A model generated the notes under the pieces. It was not told the origin of the DNA. It saw nothing but the letters and a program-made list of their open reading frames with translations, and ran no database searches. Below, in pieces: positions 41,950 to 54,526 of a DNA stretch of 64,000 nucleotides. The stretch spans positions 11,247,317-11,311,316 of the forward strand of contig JAJEKV010000006.1 in assembly GCA_021234155.1 (NCBI GenBank), read 5' to 3'. Made by a program: the position numbers and the translations under genes. Each line of letters starts with the position of its first letter. Position 1 is the first letter of the stretch. The DNA is from Isoetes taiwanensis. Taxonomy: Eukaryota > Streptophyta > Lycopodiopsida > Isoetales > Isoetaceae.

Positions 41950-42264
41950 CTTAGAAAACTATAAAAAACCACATCTAAAAAAAACACTACCTTAAAAAAC
42001 AACACCTTAAAAAAACCATCGCTTCAAAAAACCATACCGCCTGAGAAAACAACACATCCTTAAAAAAGAAACTACGCCTCCTTAAGAAACCACACATTCT
42101 TAAAAAAAAAAACTACGGCTCCCTAAGAAAAACTATACAGCATATCCTTGAAAAACCACACCTCCGTATAACTACGTAGGTTTTTTTCAAATCTTCAAAA
42201 AAACAACCCGTAGTGTGTTTTTACTGTTGTTTTCAACTGTGGAACAAATTTTGGGGTTGTAGTG
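41950..42264. repeat. CACTA right subterminal repeats and end
   Basis: AAAAAAC-rich motifs (AAACCACA, AAAACTACG), the inverse of the left subterminal motifs, ending in the TIR at 42245-42264. Confidence 0.65.
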
Positions 42265-42652
42265 CAAAAATCAAAGGAGGTGAAGTTCTGGTTACCTGCA
42301 GTCAACCAGTCAAATGTTAGCCTTAGAAGGGTAACAATGAAAGGACCGACACAGGTAAGCTATTGAACTTCACGGCTTATCGCCCTTCACCTTATGTGTT
42401 AGAATACATTATTTGAAACATAAGAGCATCAAATAACAAATAGAAAATGCAATCTTCTAGACTTTGGATTTTATCAGACATACTAAAGCATTAATGGTCA
42501 AATTTATGCTCAGATTTTATGCCGACCACCACCTCCAACGTGCCTCAGCCATAATAGTCCATAGATGGCAACATTTTATGATTGATATTTACATGCTCTT
42601 AAAGCTTCGATGTGAAACTCACATGTTTAAAGCAATAAAGCTAAAGTTTAAA

Positions 42653-42654
<2 letters not shown>

Positions 42655-42712
<58 letters not shown>

Positions 42713-42714
42713 TT
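42655..42714. repeat. (ATT)n tail of LINE 2
   Basis: About twenty tandem ATT units (AAT on the LINE strand) at the 3' terminus of the element. Confidence 0.9.
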
Positions 42715-42766
42715 TGTCCGATGCTCTCTTGGGCCTCGAAGACCATGGAGCACATGAACAAGCTAT

Positions 42767-45700
42767 TTACAACTTTAAACAAAAAGAGCGGTGAGTATCA
42801 AAAGCTCTAATATAGGGTCCTAAAGCCATTGGTGGCATCTCAGAATAAAGATAGAAAATCAAGAGCTTGAATCCCAAAGCTATCTCTCGATGTGGGCGAT
42901 TTCGCAAAGATGTGAAAACATGGTCTTCGTCTTCAACTGCCTCTGCCTCACATATTTTACATAAGCGTTCTTCTACCTCGTATCTTGGCCCATCTCCCGG
43001 CCTCAATTTCCAGCTTATGAGACCCCTGTTTCGCACCTAGCCGCCAGGCATCTCCCGAGACTTAGGTATATTCGCTATCAAATAGAGTTGGCTTTCACCG
43101 TTATCATGGGATTGACATTTTTCGGTAATCAGATCATTCTCTTTCCTGGTTTGCCCACATGCGTTGCATTGCTTGCTTCTCTAGCATGGCTCTGATTTCA
43201 TCTTTCTCGAAAGTGGGCTGCTGTTACCCCCATCTAGCAGCCCAAGCTAATAACTTGTTCTTCCATTCTCGAAGTTCTCCAAAGCATGGTGAGATAATCG
43301 GGTTGTATCTTGAGCATTCACCCTGTTAAAGAAGTTTATTGCCTGGTATAAACCTTCTAACTCCAGTGGTAGCAGGCCTACTTCAGCAAGCATAATTGGA
43401 TAAGGGATTTGAGATCTAATGCCGAGTTCTTCTTTTATGAAGGATTTTTGAATCGCTTCAATCTGCTTCCACAGCTTGGCCGAAATCTCTGGACCCCAGA
43501 TTGGAGCACCGTACAGCACCACCGTCTGTACTAGTGTTTTGAAGAGAAGCTTCTTCAAATTCCAGTCCGTGAGTGATGCCTTATTGCATTTAGCTAGCAT
43601 GCTATATAGTGCCGCTTTCCCGCCTGAAACTCTTCTATTAATGCAGATTTTCCAACTTTAGTTGGATGCCATGTCAATCCCCAAATATTTATATGACTCA
43701 ACTATTTCCAGCAGCTCTCCCCTGTAGGTGAAATCTGGCCTTTCTCTTGAGCCAAAGACCATAATTTTAGACTTTGACAGATTAATGGTCATCTTCTTTG
43801 CTGCACAGAAGTCTGCTAAGTGATTGAGATGCTCTTGCAATGCTTTTTTCTTGCTGGCAATTAGAACTACATCGTCCGGATAGAGGAGGAGCTGAAGGAT
43901 GTAGCTGCCCAGTTTTGTCCCTGCTAGTGATCTCTGGCGTAGCCAATCATCTAGTTCATCAATATAAATGCCGAATAGAGTGGGGGATAAAGGGCATCCC
44001 TGCCTTACTCCTATCGTGCTCTTCAAAACTGAATTGCTCTCTCTGGAGATTGTTATCAGAACTTCGGCATATAGTTGAGATACCGCCTCTCTAATTTCTT
44101 TGGGGACTCCGAGTTGAAACAATCTATCACCAAGATCTTTACGGGGAACTGTATCAAACGCCTTAGAAAAGTCAATGAATGCTAGATACAGGGAAGAGTT
44201 TGGTGTTTTAGCTTTCTCAATCACAGCCCGGAGTGTGAGGACATGATCAAGGGTGTTATGATCACATCGGAACCCTACCTGATATTGTGAGCGAGCCTCT
44301 GCTTGCTCTGCCCAGCTGCTAAGCTTGTTCTCAAGAAGACTGCCCAGAATTTTTGAGAAAATGCTGCCAATAAGAATGGTTCTATAATTTGCTGCCACCT
44401 TGTGATTTCCTCCTTTATGGATTGGGTGTACTCGGTTTAGTTTCCAACTGTGAGGCAGTCCCTGGGTGAGGCTTAAGTTCAGCAATTCTGTTAAGATTTC
44501 ATGAGTCTTCTCTCCGCCCCACTTTAAGAGCTCTATGCATAAACCGTCAGCATCTGGAGCCTTATTATTTGCTAACTTGGATAGGCATAGTTCTACCTCT
44601 GCAACAGTAAAAAGTGTTTCAGATGGAGCCATAATAGGCATGCTGGTAGCGCCTTCCCTTTCATAAATATCCTTGACTAATTTTAGCAGAGCATCATTAT
44701 CAAGGCTATTATGTGTATGGCTATCTTTAAGCATGTTCCAGAACCGTTTAGGTTTCTTTAGGAGCTGATCAGATAATGTCTGCTGCCTTGCAGCAAAATA
44801 GGTGCGCTTTTTGTGCCTTATGAGGCGTTTATACCATGCAGGCTTGTACACACAGTTATGATGCAGTTTACTTCGGGCATCTTGGCATTCAGCATCCCAC
44901 CAAGAGTTGCAAGGACTGCCTCTCCTGTGCATTTTCGTGAGACCAAAAGTTCCAGTTGCAGCATTCAATATGTGTTCTTGGAGTAGCTTTGCATCTTTTT
45001 CTATTTCTCCTGACCATATTGCATCTGTAAGCAGTCCCTCCAGATGCTCTCTATACTTGACATGATGCTCATAGTCTACCCTGATCCTTGGGTGGAATTT
45101 CTGGGCCTGCTTCAATGTTTTAGCATGCGCTTCGAATATCATGTGCAAGGGCGCATGGTCAGATTCTGGCATAAGATCTCCTTTAGAGAAATCCCTGATT
45201 TGGTCTTTGTTTCCGGCTAATAGATAGTCAATAGTACTTGCACCTGTGTGGTTCTGGTAGGTGAATTTGCCCGATAGATTGAAGGGCTGAACTCCATTTA
45301 GTATTTTGAGTTGGCAGGTGATGCATAACTCCAAGAGTTTTTGTCCCCTATCATTTGAAATTTGATCTGCTGAAATTCTGTTGTACAATGGGTCTTCGAG
45401 CTCATCTAAATGCAGATTTGTGAGGTTTTCAAAAACATTTGCTTGTTGGTTGCTTGTGCGACCGTTAAAGTCTCCTATAACAAAGATTTTACCTTGAGAT
45501 GAATAATCCAGAATATCCATGCATAGGCTCTCAAACGGATTTTCCTTGTCATGATCTGGTTGTTTGTAAATCTGGGAGGATTCGGGAGCAAAATAGCATA
45601 TGGCAAAGAATGCTTGCTGTCCATTCTCGCAGAGTTTAACCCATATGTATTGTTTTTTGGGATCCTTCTTCCAGATTTCCATATCAAATGCAGAGTTAGA

Positions 45701-45922
45701 TCTTTTGTATAAAGCAATACCTCCATGGCCACAACCTGCGCCTGGTTTCTTATCATTTTCAACATGTCCTAACAGCTCAAAACCAAGAATGTCTGGAAGA
45801 GAGCGTGTTTTGTGGTGCCAGGTTTCTGTAAAGCATACTAGATCTTGATGTTCCCAAACAGCAAAAGTAGCATTCAGCTTAGCTTGAGATAGTCCATGTG
45901 TGTTCCACAGACTGACCCTCAA
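42767..45922 (-). pseudogene. LINE 2 ORF2: endonuclease plus reverse transcriptase
   Basis: The first 754 codons (45922-43658) are open: APE endonuclease with GDFNGRT and SDHAPL, then RT with NKAPDADGLC, Y-Q-V-G-F-R, FIDFSKAFD and GCPLSPTLF. The catalytic box reads YPDD instead of YADD, which should reduce or abolish activity. A stop and shift near 43650, then another near 43240, precede the C-terminal segment with C-x2-C and EDEDHVF. Better preserved than LINE 1 and includes the 3' portion that LINE 1 has lost. Confidence 0.85.
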
Positions 45923-45934
45923 GGCCCCTATTTC

Positions 45935-46657
45935 CTATTTGTGCTTCTTACTTGTGATTATGGCTTTACCTCCCTTATCAAGATACGCCACCAATCCTTC
46001 TTCCCTTGCAGTTTTCACCTTTGCCCATTCCGCTTTCCTTATCTCCTGTTGTCCTGGGGTAAGATCTATATCTAACCAAACATTTTTGCCCTTGAGAGCA
46101 GCTCTGTTATGCATGACTCTATCTCTGGCTTCCTTGCTCTAAAATCTGACCAAAATTGGCCGGGTATATGGTCCTGGTTTCCCTAGCCTGCGTGCTGTTG
46201 TGTATAGAGGATCATGTAACCTCATTGTGGTAGCAAAGAAATTCCTAACTGTGTCATTGATGTCTTCTCCATCAATCTCATGGAGGCCAGAGATTTTCAA
46301 GTTTCTTGCCCGTGCTTCTTGGTCTAGTTGCTCCGAAGAGATCTCTGCGTGATGATTTTTCATCTGTTCTTTGACCTCAGCATGATGAATTTTCATCTGT
46401 TCTTTAGTAGACTCCGCTACTAGGGAAGCAAGCTTGATTTCTAAAGCTGTGATCTGCGCTCAGAAATCGTAGGTCTGTTTATCAGATGATAATTCCGATT
46501 TCGGGTTCTCGGAATTTTGGGCCATTAGATTGAGCGTTTCATTGATGCCCTTAACTTCTGATCTCAACGTTAATACCTCGTTCTTCAATTCCAGCATCAC
46601 AGATAGAAGATGAGCCGTGTCTCCCTCATACTCCATAGCTTTCTTCTTGGGCGGCAT
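45935..46657 (-). pseudogene. LINE 2 ORF1, broken
   Basis: Starts MPPKKKAMEYEGD and continues as a coiled coil, a L1-type RRM region (RARNLKISGLHEIDGEDIND) and a C-terminal domain ending KKHK. Internal stops lie near 46457 (TGA) and 46139 (TAG). It ends 12 bp before ORF2, the same spacing as in LINE 1. Confidence 0.75.
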
Positions 46658-46971
46658 ACGAAAAGCTCGGAGGCGCCAAAATGGCACACCCGAACATGTG
46701 TTGAAAATACTTACTATAAATTTAGACAATTAAAGCAGATGTAATATCTCAGATCTGTGTATCTAAGTATATGATACTACAGCAGCACAATACATATAGA
46801 CGAGCTGACCTTTTTGAAGCATGTCGTAATGCATAAATTGTAATCAAGCTTCGCATCTTCATAGCTTCTCAGCTTAGGATATTTTGTGCTATACATGCCC
46901 GTTGAGATCCAAATGCACGAGAATGGAACTAAGACATGTCTGCACTGTCTACAGTGGTGGAGATCAGCAAT

Positions 46972-47211
46972 CTAGGAAGAGCTTAGCTCGTGTACGAGTG
47001 CAGTATTGACCCAAAATCTTGGAAGTAAAGGAATAGCATATTTGAAGACTTGTATAATAGAATGAATAACTGGATCTACAGCCCAGAAATGGTGCTTGCA
47101 TAATGGTGAACTTTCCACAACAAATAAAGCTAGATCATGAAGAAATACGTGGCCAAATGATGTAAAAGAATAGCTATCACTCTTATTCAGATCTAATGGA
47201 ACATGCCTCAC
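46972..47211 (-). other. Duplicated 79-residue frame (copy A)
   Basis: The frame reads MRHVPLDLNKSDSYSFTSFG and continues hydrophobic. It is identical in protein to 52315-52554. Preservation may only reflect a recent duplication. An acceptor-like TTTTTTCAG lies upstream on the minus strand near 47312. Function unknown. Confidence 0.3.
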
Positions 47212-47661
47212 TAAGCTCTTGAAAGAGAATCGTGGCCAAGCTCATGAAAAAGAATCGTGGCCATGCTATATGGAACAGAAAAATGCTGCCGCTCAAACGA
47301 GAAGGCTCTGAAAAAATAATTTAGGTTACGGTTACAGATATTTACCTTCCAATGTGATAATAACCCCCGTGATCAGCCAAGTGAAGTAGATGCACATCAT
47401 GTTTAAGCATTCCGAAGGCATACGTTTAGTTGTCCTTGAAAATGAGAATGCTCCCCTTTCGTATTTGCAATGTTAGAAATAAAAGTGTGCATGCATCATA
47501 AAGTAAATACCAACAAGTGGCATGCATGCAAACAAAGGGCTATGCCATTTAAATACATACTAAGCACAAAGCCTCCCTTACACAAGTGCTAAGCAAGAGA
47601 TAAAAAACATCCCTTACGTAGATGTTGGCTAATACTTCATCAAATTTGTATACTTCACCCC

Positions 47662-48898
47662 TTATTCCTTAATCTACACCGTACACAAAATTCCTCGTTT
47701 GTGGGGTATGGATGTATAGACATTATGATACTGTATAACAAGATTTGAAAATTACTATAAGATTTCAGGTAACATACTATATGGTGTTGATTTTGTACGT
47801 GCAAAACATAATTATAGGGGCTCTCGCTGCCCTACGTCACCCCCCGTGTGAATATGCACCCAAACAAAAGGGGGTTTAAGGGGGAATTTAATTTTAAGGT
47901 GTGTAATGTAATGGTTTGTGTTTAACTTTAAAAAAATTTTGCCCCTTCGGGGCAAAAAACAAACAACATTACATGACACTTGGAAACATTGGATGTAATG
48001 GTTTGTGTTAGATTAAAAAATTTTTGGCCCCTTCAAGGCCTTGCCTAAAACAATATAGTCGTGAAGAGCACAAACCATGTCCTTTGCCATGGCACCTATG
48101 TTGTCGTATATTTAAAGAATGCCATCTTGGTCATATGTTGTGGGGACTGGGCACTTCAACTTGAAAATAAGCACAACTTTTACAAGAACTCACAAGAAAT
48201 AGACATGGGAGTATTCTTGTCCAAGAGTAGAGGGCCTCCCAAAATGTACACTAAATTTTTAAGGAGTAAAAAAAAAAAGGTACCCAAAACTCACCTTCAA
48301 GATTAACGGGGGGCCCACCCCTAAAACTTGGAAAAGGGGGAGGGGGTACCTAGAAAGAGGTCATGTGGCCGCCGTGTAAAACTTGGAAAAGGGGAGGGGT
48401 ACCTAGAAAGAGGTCATGTGGTCAGCCATGTTTGCCTCCCGTGATAACCCAAAAATTTAAAACCTAGACCTAGGGCCTAAATTTCGAGTCATCACCCCAA
48501 AATTTAGACCTAGTCCTGGGGCCTAAATTTCAAGGTGTCACCACTGCCTTGGCAACCCCCAAAATTAATTTAGACTTGAGTGCGGGAGGGACAGTGTCTA
48601 TCTCTTAAATGTCAAATGTTTGCATTTCGGGCAATCCAAAAGAAAAAAAAAAGCTCAGTCATTTTACTTTTCTAATTACACTATCTTAAACTGAAGAGAA
48701 TTCAAAGGAGAGTGTTGTTCCTCTTGTTTCACGTGCCATTTTGATATTGTAAGAATGCTTTCATATGTCTGCTAATTCAAGGTTTCCTTTCTATAAAGCT
48801 TCATATATATGCCACTGAAACTAAAAGGGAAAACGGTACTCTAAACAATGCAAACTTTTACTTTGCCCTATATTACTATCTACAGAGATGCACATTTG
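47662..48898. other. Noncoding stretch with small repeats
   Basis: It holds a perfect hairpin (TTTTGCCCC / GGGGCAAAA at 47937-47957), an imperfect tandem duplication of about 55 bp at 48321-48431, and runs of related ATTTAGACCTAG motifs near 48460-48530. No gene. Confidence 0.4.
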
Positions 48899-49780
48899 CT
48901 AAAAAAGAAGAGAATGCTTCCACAAGTTAATTCGTTCTGTTCGGTTTCCATGATACTTATACTTTACAGAACTGGCTCGTTTTCCCCATTTCCAGAAAAC
49001 GTTGGATCCACACTTGTATTTATCTTTGCCTTCGCATTCCACCTTCAAATCTTCTGTTAAGAACTTAACATCCTGCAACAAAGACAAGAATCAAGCAAGG
49101 AAGATGATATGCTTCTATGAATCTACTCGATTTTGCCATATATTACCGTTTTTCTTGGCAAGATCTTGACAACCGGTTGAAGTTCTCTTGAAATTTGCAT
49201 GTTCCAAATGTAACAGTATAAGCCCTGGCCAAATTCGCACCACTCGTTGCCAATCTTTTTTTATCATTGAGGTCCTGGATAAACCTAATGACTTAGCGAA
49301 GCTAAAGCACAAAACCCCTCACAAAATTATCTAAGAAACTACAATTTCACGAATACGATCTTCAATTCTATAAAACTAATGAACCATTCTTCAATACTTG
49401 ATGAATGTGTCGCCACTGCGCAAAATCTTCTACAGCTGCATTTTATATAAACTAGCTCGTAGATCTAGATCAAAATATTGAACCTGTAAATCAATTTGAT
49501 GGAGCAAATGCATCAAATTAAAAAGAACATACTGAAAAACGTAACAATCCAATAGAGAAAAGGATCTTATGGCAAACACGTGAGCATAATGTTTACTAGA
49601 TCCACCGGAGAAGAAGTCAGAGAACCGACAAAGAACGATTATTGAAATGAGCAGATCGTCATGCAGGGCATCGAACCCACAAGCATTTTTCTTCATGGCA
49701 ACATTTCTTGCAACTTTCCGAGGCCTTTTTGAGGCATCTTTAGTCCATCGATGCTTTCTCTTCTGATTGATGAGTCCGAT
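48899..49780 (-). other. Possible host-gene exons, one with an F-box-like start
   Basis: A minus-strand frame near 49700-49600 reads CGFDALHDDLLISIIVLCRF, which resembles the start of a plant F-box (L-P-D-D-L-L-type motif). A second stretch at 49079-48899 follows an acceptor-like TTTGTTGCAG and reads DVKFLTEDLKVECEGKDKYK. No complete gene model could be made, so this is only a pointer. Confidence 0.25.
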
Positions 49781-51268
49781 AGAGGATCGTGGGCAGCCCG
49801 AGACAATATCCGCTTAGGTCGAACAGATCTCGGTTTGCCTCCATTGATAGAGATAGAGAGGAGCACGCCAAAAAAGGACTTACGAAAAAATGCTTCAAAA
49901 TTTTACCCTAGAAACTAAGACCTCGATTATGGTTATGGCCCTAATCCACACAACCCTAAAAAAACCCTAAAAATAATGGGAGGATATTCGCACCCACCAC
50001 AAAAGAAGCCTCCACCACAGGATTTGCCCCCTTTTCTAAAATCAACGGCTAACAAAAGGGTGCACTCTAGAAATACTATTTAGTACACCTGGATGAATAC
50101 GACCACCAAATCATATGAAAACCTTAGAGAAAACAGTACAAAAACAGGAAAAAAACCCCCTGTTATAATGCTAGATATTGTATATAAAAAAAACCCTACC
50201 TCCTTCCGCAGGATGATAGAGAACCCCAGTTCTTTTGTACTGTATTAGTAGGATGGGCAGGCCCCTACTATTACAGTAGGGGTCCTGTTTCATCCCATTT
50301 TTTGTTTATGTACCCATTAGTCGAACAACCGTCTTCCATTTAACCCTTTAAATGAATGGAAATACCATTAAAAGCATAAGACTATTTCTAGTCATATTTG
50401 AGCTGCCTGGCTCTATAGAAATAACATGCCGATTGGCATCATAAAGATAAAATGCCTAGTGGCATAGATGGGCATAACCCCTTTTCATGATAATCATGTT
50501 CAAAAAATGCTTTTGAAGCATTGGGCAATTTCTGAAAACCTTGCAAATGCATAAAGGTTTTAATTTTGAAATAAAAGAGCTCATACCTTTTAATATGACA
50601 CTTCTTTATCCCATAGTGGACATGCCTCTTGCAACATACTGCTTTCCTTCTCCATAAATAATAAACATATTCTTTATACAACACATCAATGTTTGTACAA
50701 CATTGTTGGGACATCCAACTTTCAGCTTGTCATACCCGATTTCCACTAGTTCCTTATTCCAAACTGGTGGTACATAATCCGTATTATAGTCCTCTTGGGC
50801 TTCATATTTTTCCTGCCCACATCAGCAACCAGTCAGTCATTCTATATTTTCAGAATACTATAATCATATTTTTCATGGCTCATTCCAAGGGAAGATGTTT
50901 CACCAGTAAAACCAGTGAGATGAAGTATCTAAAAAACCCGCACAAAGACTAGCCTTGACATAAGCCTTACTAGCCGCCTCTACATACCTCAGTCAATCCC
51001 TTGGTACTGTTATCATCCCAACCTAAGCCGAGCTAACTTAGACTGGCACATTTGTTTCCCTGGATTTCTATTTTATAATTTTAATGTTTGCATAATGCAT
51101 ATTTTAAGTCTGAAAGTCATTTCCCATACTCATGGACAATTATCGGTCAACTATAAGCACACAGGATAATTAACAAGATAAACTTTTATACAGATCACGA
51201 AAGACATGGAACATCCAAATGACTGTCCAATGACCAAATGATACCTTAGAATTGAACCTCAAGTAAAA
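49781..51268. other. Noncoding stretch
   Basis: AT-rich, with scattered short frames that show no family resemblance. Confidence 0.3.
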
Positions 51269-53008
51269 ACTTACAATGATAATATTTCTTCGTGTCCATC
51301 CACTTTGTAACAAAGATTAAAGTCAAAGTATCCAAAGGGGACCAGTATATTATTTGCATAAGCAACAGAATAGTAAATATTTCAGACCTTTCCATAGAAT
51401 AAGAAATAATCATTTTTATCCCATGTCTTTTGCTATAGTAGTCAATCTTCCTTATCTTTGGTTTACTCAACCAGGCAGAACTCGTAAGGTGTCTTGTTCT
51501 GCAATTTCAACTTAAAAAGTATAAGCGTTGTGCTCAAATATATTCATTTTAAGAAAGAGAAGTAGACAATACTTATCTCGATATTTAGAACCATATTTTA
51601 GCATGGTCTTGATCTGAAAAATAACATCGTACCATCCTACAAAAATCAAAGGAGGTGAAGTTCTGGTTACCTACAGTCAACCAGTCAAATGTTAGCCTTA
51701 GAAGGGTAACAATGAAAGGACCGACAGGTAAGCTATTGAACTTCACGGCTTATCGCCCTTCACCTTATGTGTTAGAATACATTATTTGAAACATAAGAGC
51801 ATCAAATAACAAATAGAAAATGCAATCTTCTAGACTTTGGATTTTATCAGACATACTAAAGCATTAATGGTCAAATTTATGCTCAGATTTATGCTGACCA
51901 GCTGTTCTAACGTGCTCAGCCATAATAGTCCATAGATGGCAACATTTTATGATTGATATTTACATGCTCTTAAAGCTTAGATGTGAAACTCACATGTTTA
52001 AAGCAATAAAGCTAAAGTTTAAAATGGCATACCCGAACATGTGTTGAAAATACTTACTATAAATTTAGACAATTAAAGCAGATGTAATATCTCAGATCTG
52101 TGTATCTAAGTATATGATACTACAGCAGCACAATACATATAGACGAGCTGACCTTTTTGAAGCATGTCGTAATGCATAAATTGTAATCAAGCTTCGCATC
52201 TTCATAGCTTCTCAGCTTAGGATATTTTGTGCTATACATGCCCGTTGAGATCCAAATGCACGAGAATGGAACTAAGACATGTCTGCACTGTCTATAGTGG
52301 TGGAGATCATCAATCTAGGAAGAGCTTAGCTCGTGTACGAGTGCAGTATTGACCCAAAATCTTGGAAGTAAAGGAATAGCATATTTGAAGACTTGTATAA
52401 TAGAATGAATAACCGGATCTACAGCCCAGAAATGGTGCTTGCATAATGGTGAACTTTCCACAACAAATAAAGCTAGATCATGAAGAAATACGTGGCCAAA
52501 TGATGTAAAAGAATAGCTATCACTCTTATTCAGATCTAATGGAACATGCCTCACTAAGCTCTTGAAAGAGAATCGTGGCCAAGCTCATGAAAAAGAATCG
52601 TGGCCATGCTATATGGAACAGAAAAATGCTGCCGCTCAAACGAGAAGGCTCTGAAAAAATAATTTAGGTTACGGTTACAGATATTTACCTTTCAATGTGA
52701 TAATAACCCCCGTGATCAGCCAAGTGAAGTAGATGCACATCATGTTTAAGCATTCCGAAGGCGTTTAGTTGTCCTTGAAAATGAGAATGCTCCCCTTTCG
52801 TATTTGCAATGTTAGAAATAAAAGTGTGCATGCAATCATAAAGTAAATACCAACAAGTGGCATGCATGCAAACAAAGGGCTATGCCATTTAAATACATAC
52901 TAAGCACAAGATAAAAAGCCTCCCTTACACAAGTGCTAAGCAAGAGATAAAAAACATCCCTTACGTAGATGTTGGCTAATACTTCATCAAATTTGTATAC
53001 TTCATCCC
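51269..53008. repeat. Copy B of the 1.74 kb duplicated segment (uninterrupted)
   Basis: Matches the three pieces of copy A and contains single copies of the CACTA target CAA (near 51641) and the LINE 2 target AAAAT (near 52024), so it is the empty-site allele of both insertions. Splice-like borders on the minus strand at 53008 and 51269 (GTAAGT) suggest part of a transcribed region, but I could not assemble a continuous protein. Confidence 0.85.
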
Positions 53009-54526
53009 TGTATAAGCAATTGGACATTTACATTTATTGATGTATATATAAAAAAAAAAAATTATAAAAAAAAAATAAAAATAAAAAATTGCTTGTTAGG
53101 TTTTTTCCTGCCTTAATAGGCTTTTCCTTGCTGCTGAACTACTGAAATCAATTTCCATGCTGCCAAATTGGCCTTCCCTGCTACTACATTTGGTTGTTCT
53201 GCTTCTGGTGACTTCCCTTGCTATCGAAATAGCTATCTGGAAAGAGGATTAGAGAACAGGGATTCAAGGGAGCTCTCAAGGAGTTCAAAGTTGCCAAGTA
53301 CATTGCTTTGCAGATATTTTTTATTCCATTCATGAGCATTTTGCATCTAAACAGCATTTAGTGGTTGAAAACAAAGGATCAGCAGTTATAGTTATATAGT
53401 TATTAACAGAACAGTTACAATTAACATCTATTATAGCTCTATATCTGTTATTCTTTGTCGAATTTATTATTCAAAATTTTATGTGCCGCATCTAACGCAT
53501 CTTAAAAATCGATAGATTCTTTAGATGCTTAGATGCTTTAGATTCTCGCATCTCCCGCATCTATCTTTAGATGCTTTTGAACTATGTTTAACATGAGGTC
53601 CCATAACGTGCCACTAACCTCTTTAATATTTCAAACCTTATCTTACCATTCATTATAACTTGAATTTTATTTTCTAATGACCCATAAAAGAAGGAAAAAG
53701 TACAGCAGTAACTGCATGATTTTAGAAAGAAGGTGCATTTATCGTCTATCCCCAGACCTTGGCATTTCCTATCACCATAGCCCCACTTTTGGGCTGCCAT
53801 AACCAGAAATACCTCCACGCATGCATGCTGCATATACATGTCAAATCGCTTGGCATGGTCAATATCTAAGCGTTGCAAGGTAGTGCATCTTGTTTGTCTG
53901 ATTAAATCCATCACATGAACTTCAGAGACACGATGTAGACAAAGGCTACATTTGTCTATATAAAATGTTTCTTGCTTGTGCAGCCTCAAACATATCACCA
54001 TTTGCAAGGTCTAGTCATCAAAGTATTGTCTCGGAATTGCATACAGTATACTTTTTTAAAGACATATAACAGCAACCTCAACTTACATATATAAATGCAT
54101 GCTCAAAATGGTTGTCAATGACCTATGCATTATCACCAACAACTCTTTACATATTTTGCTTTATCAAAATGCAAACTCCAAGTGGGCGCAAGCATGATAT
54201 GGCCCAACTAAGATGGGATATTTTAAGAATTGGATATATGAAAGGACAAGTCCAACAGATATTCTGATATGGGACTTCTGTTTGGGGCCTGAACGGCGCT
54301 GCAAGAAATCTGCCCTGATAGACTAATGTTAGAAGCACGAAACTATTAATGTATAGACTGAAAAAATAACAGCAGCTGAACTCTCATGGCATAAGGTCAG
54401 AAGCCCGAACTATATATGCATAGAACTGGATACAGCACTATAGACCAGTGAGCCATGCAATTAGAAACTCACCCTTTGGGACACTTCCTTTCATATTTGT
54501 GCTAGAGGCATGCTCAGCTTACTTGC
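53009..54526. other. Stretch without a firm gene
   Basis: One minus-strand frame of 139 codons (54007-53588) is cysteine-rich and shows no recognised domain. Short repeats of GATGCTT and GATTCT lie around 53510-53575. Confidence 0.3.

Larger units (their letters stand above)
34226..42264. mobile_element. CACTA (En/Spm) DNA transposon, 8.0 kb, apparently nonautonomous
   Basis: The left end reads CACTATAACCCCAAAATCTG and the inverted right end CACTACAACCCCAAAATTTG (18 of 20). The 3-bp TSD CAA (34223-34225 and 42265-42267) is confirmed by the uninterrupted copy at about 51640, which has a single CAA. Subterminal regions are packed with GTAGTTTTT and GTGGTTTTTAG motifs. I find no transposase. 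The interior is mostly a satellite array. Confidence 0.9.
42655..46677 (-). mobile_element. LINE 2, nearly full length, with (AAT)n tail
   Basis: A minus-strand non-LTR element flanked by AAAAT (42650-42654 and 46678-46682). The uninterrupted copy of the host segment near 52024 reads straight through with one AAAAT, which fixes the ends. It has ORF1, ORF2 and, at the 3' end, a long AAT repeat instead of a plain poly(A) tail. Same family as LINE 1. Confidence 0.9.
33852..47661. repeat. Copy A of a 1.74 kb duplicated segment, interrupted by CACTA and LINE 2
   Basis: Three pieces (33852-34225, 42268-42654 and 46678-47661) together match 51269-53008 nearly base for base. The gaps between the pieces are exactly the CACTA element and LINE 2. 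Both copies hold the same 80-codon minus-strand frame (46972-47211 and 52315-52554) with an identical product. Copy A starts inside the copia element and ends where copy B has a splice-acceptor-like GCTTATACAG on the minus strand, so copy B is probably the original. Confidence 0.85.

Noticed and set aside
47937-47957. GC hairpin followed by A/T run as a rho-independent terminator
   Set aside because: The window is eukaryotic nuclear DNA, and no gene ends just upstream. It is kept only as a small palindrome.
51269-53008. Assembling the duplicated segment into a protein-coding gene
   Set aside because: Splice-like borders exist, but the candidate exons do not join in frame, so no CDS is claimed.
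53588-54007. 139-codon cysteine-rich frame as an additional DUF493 exon or gene
   Set aside because: The DUF493 gene is complete without it, and the frame has no recognisable domain.
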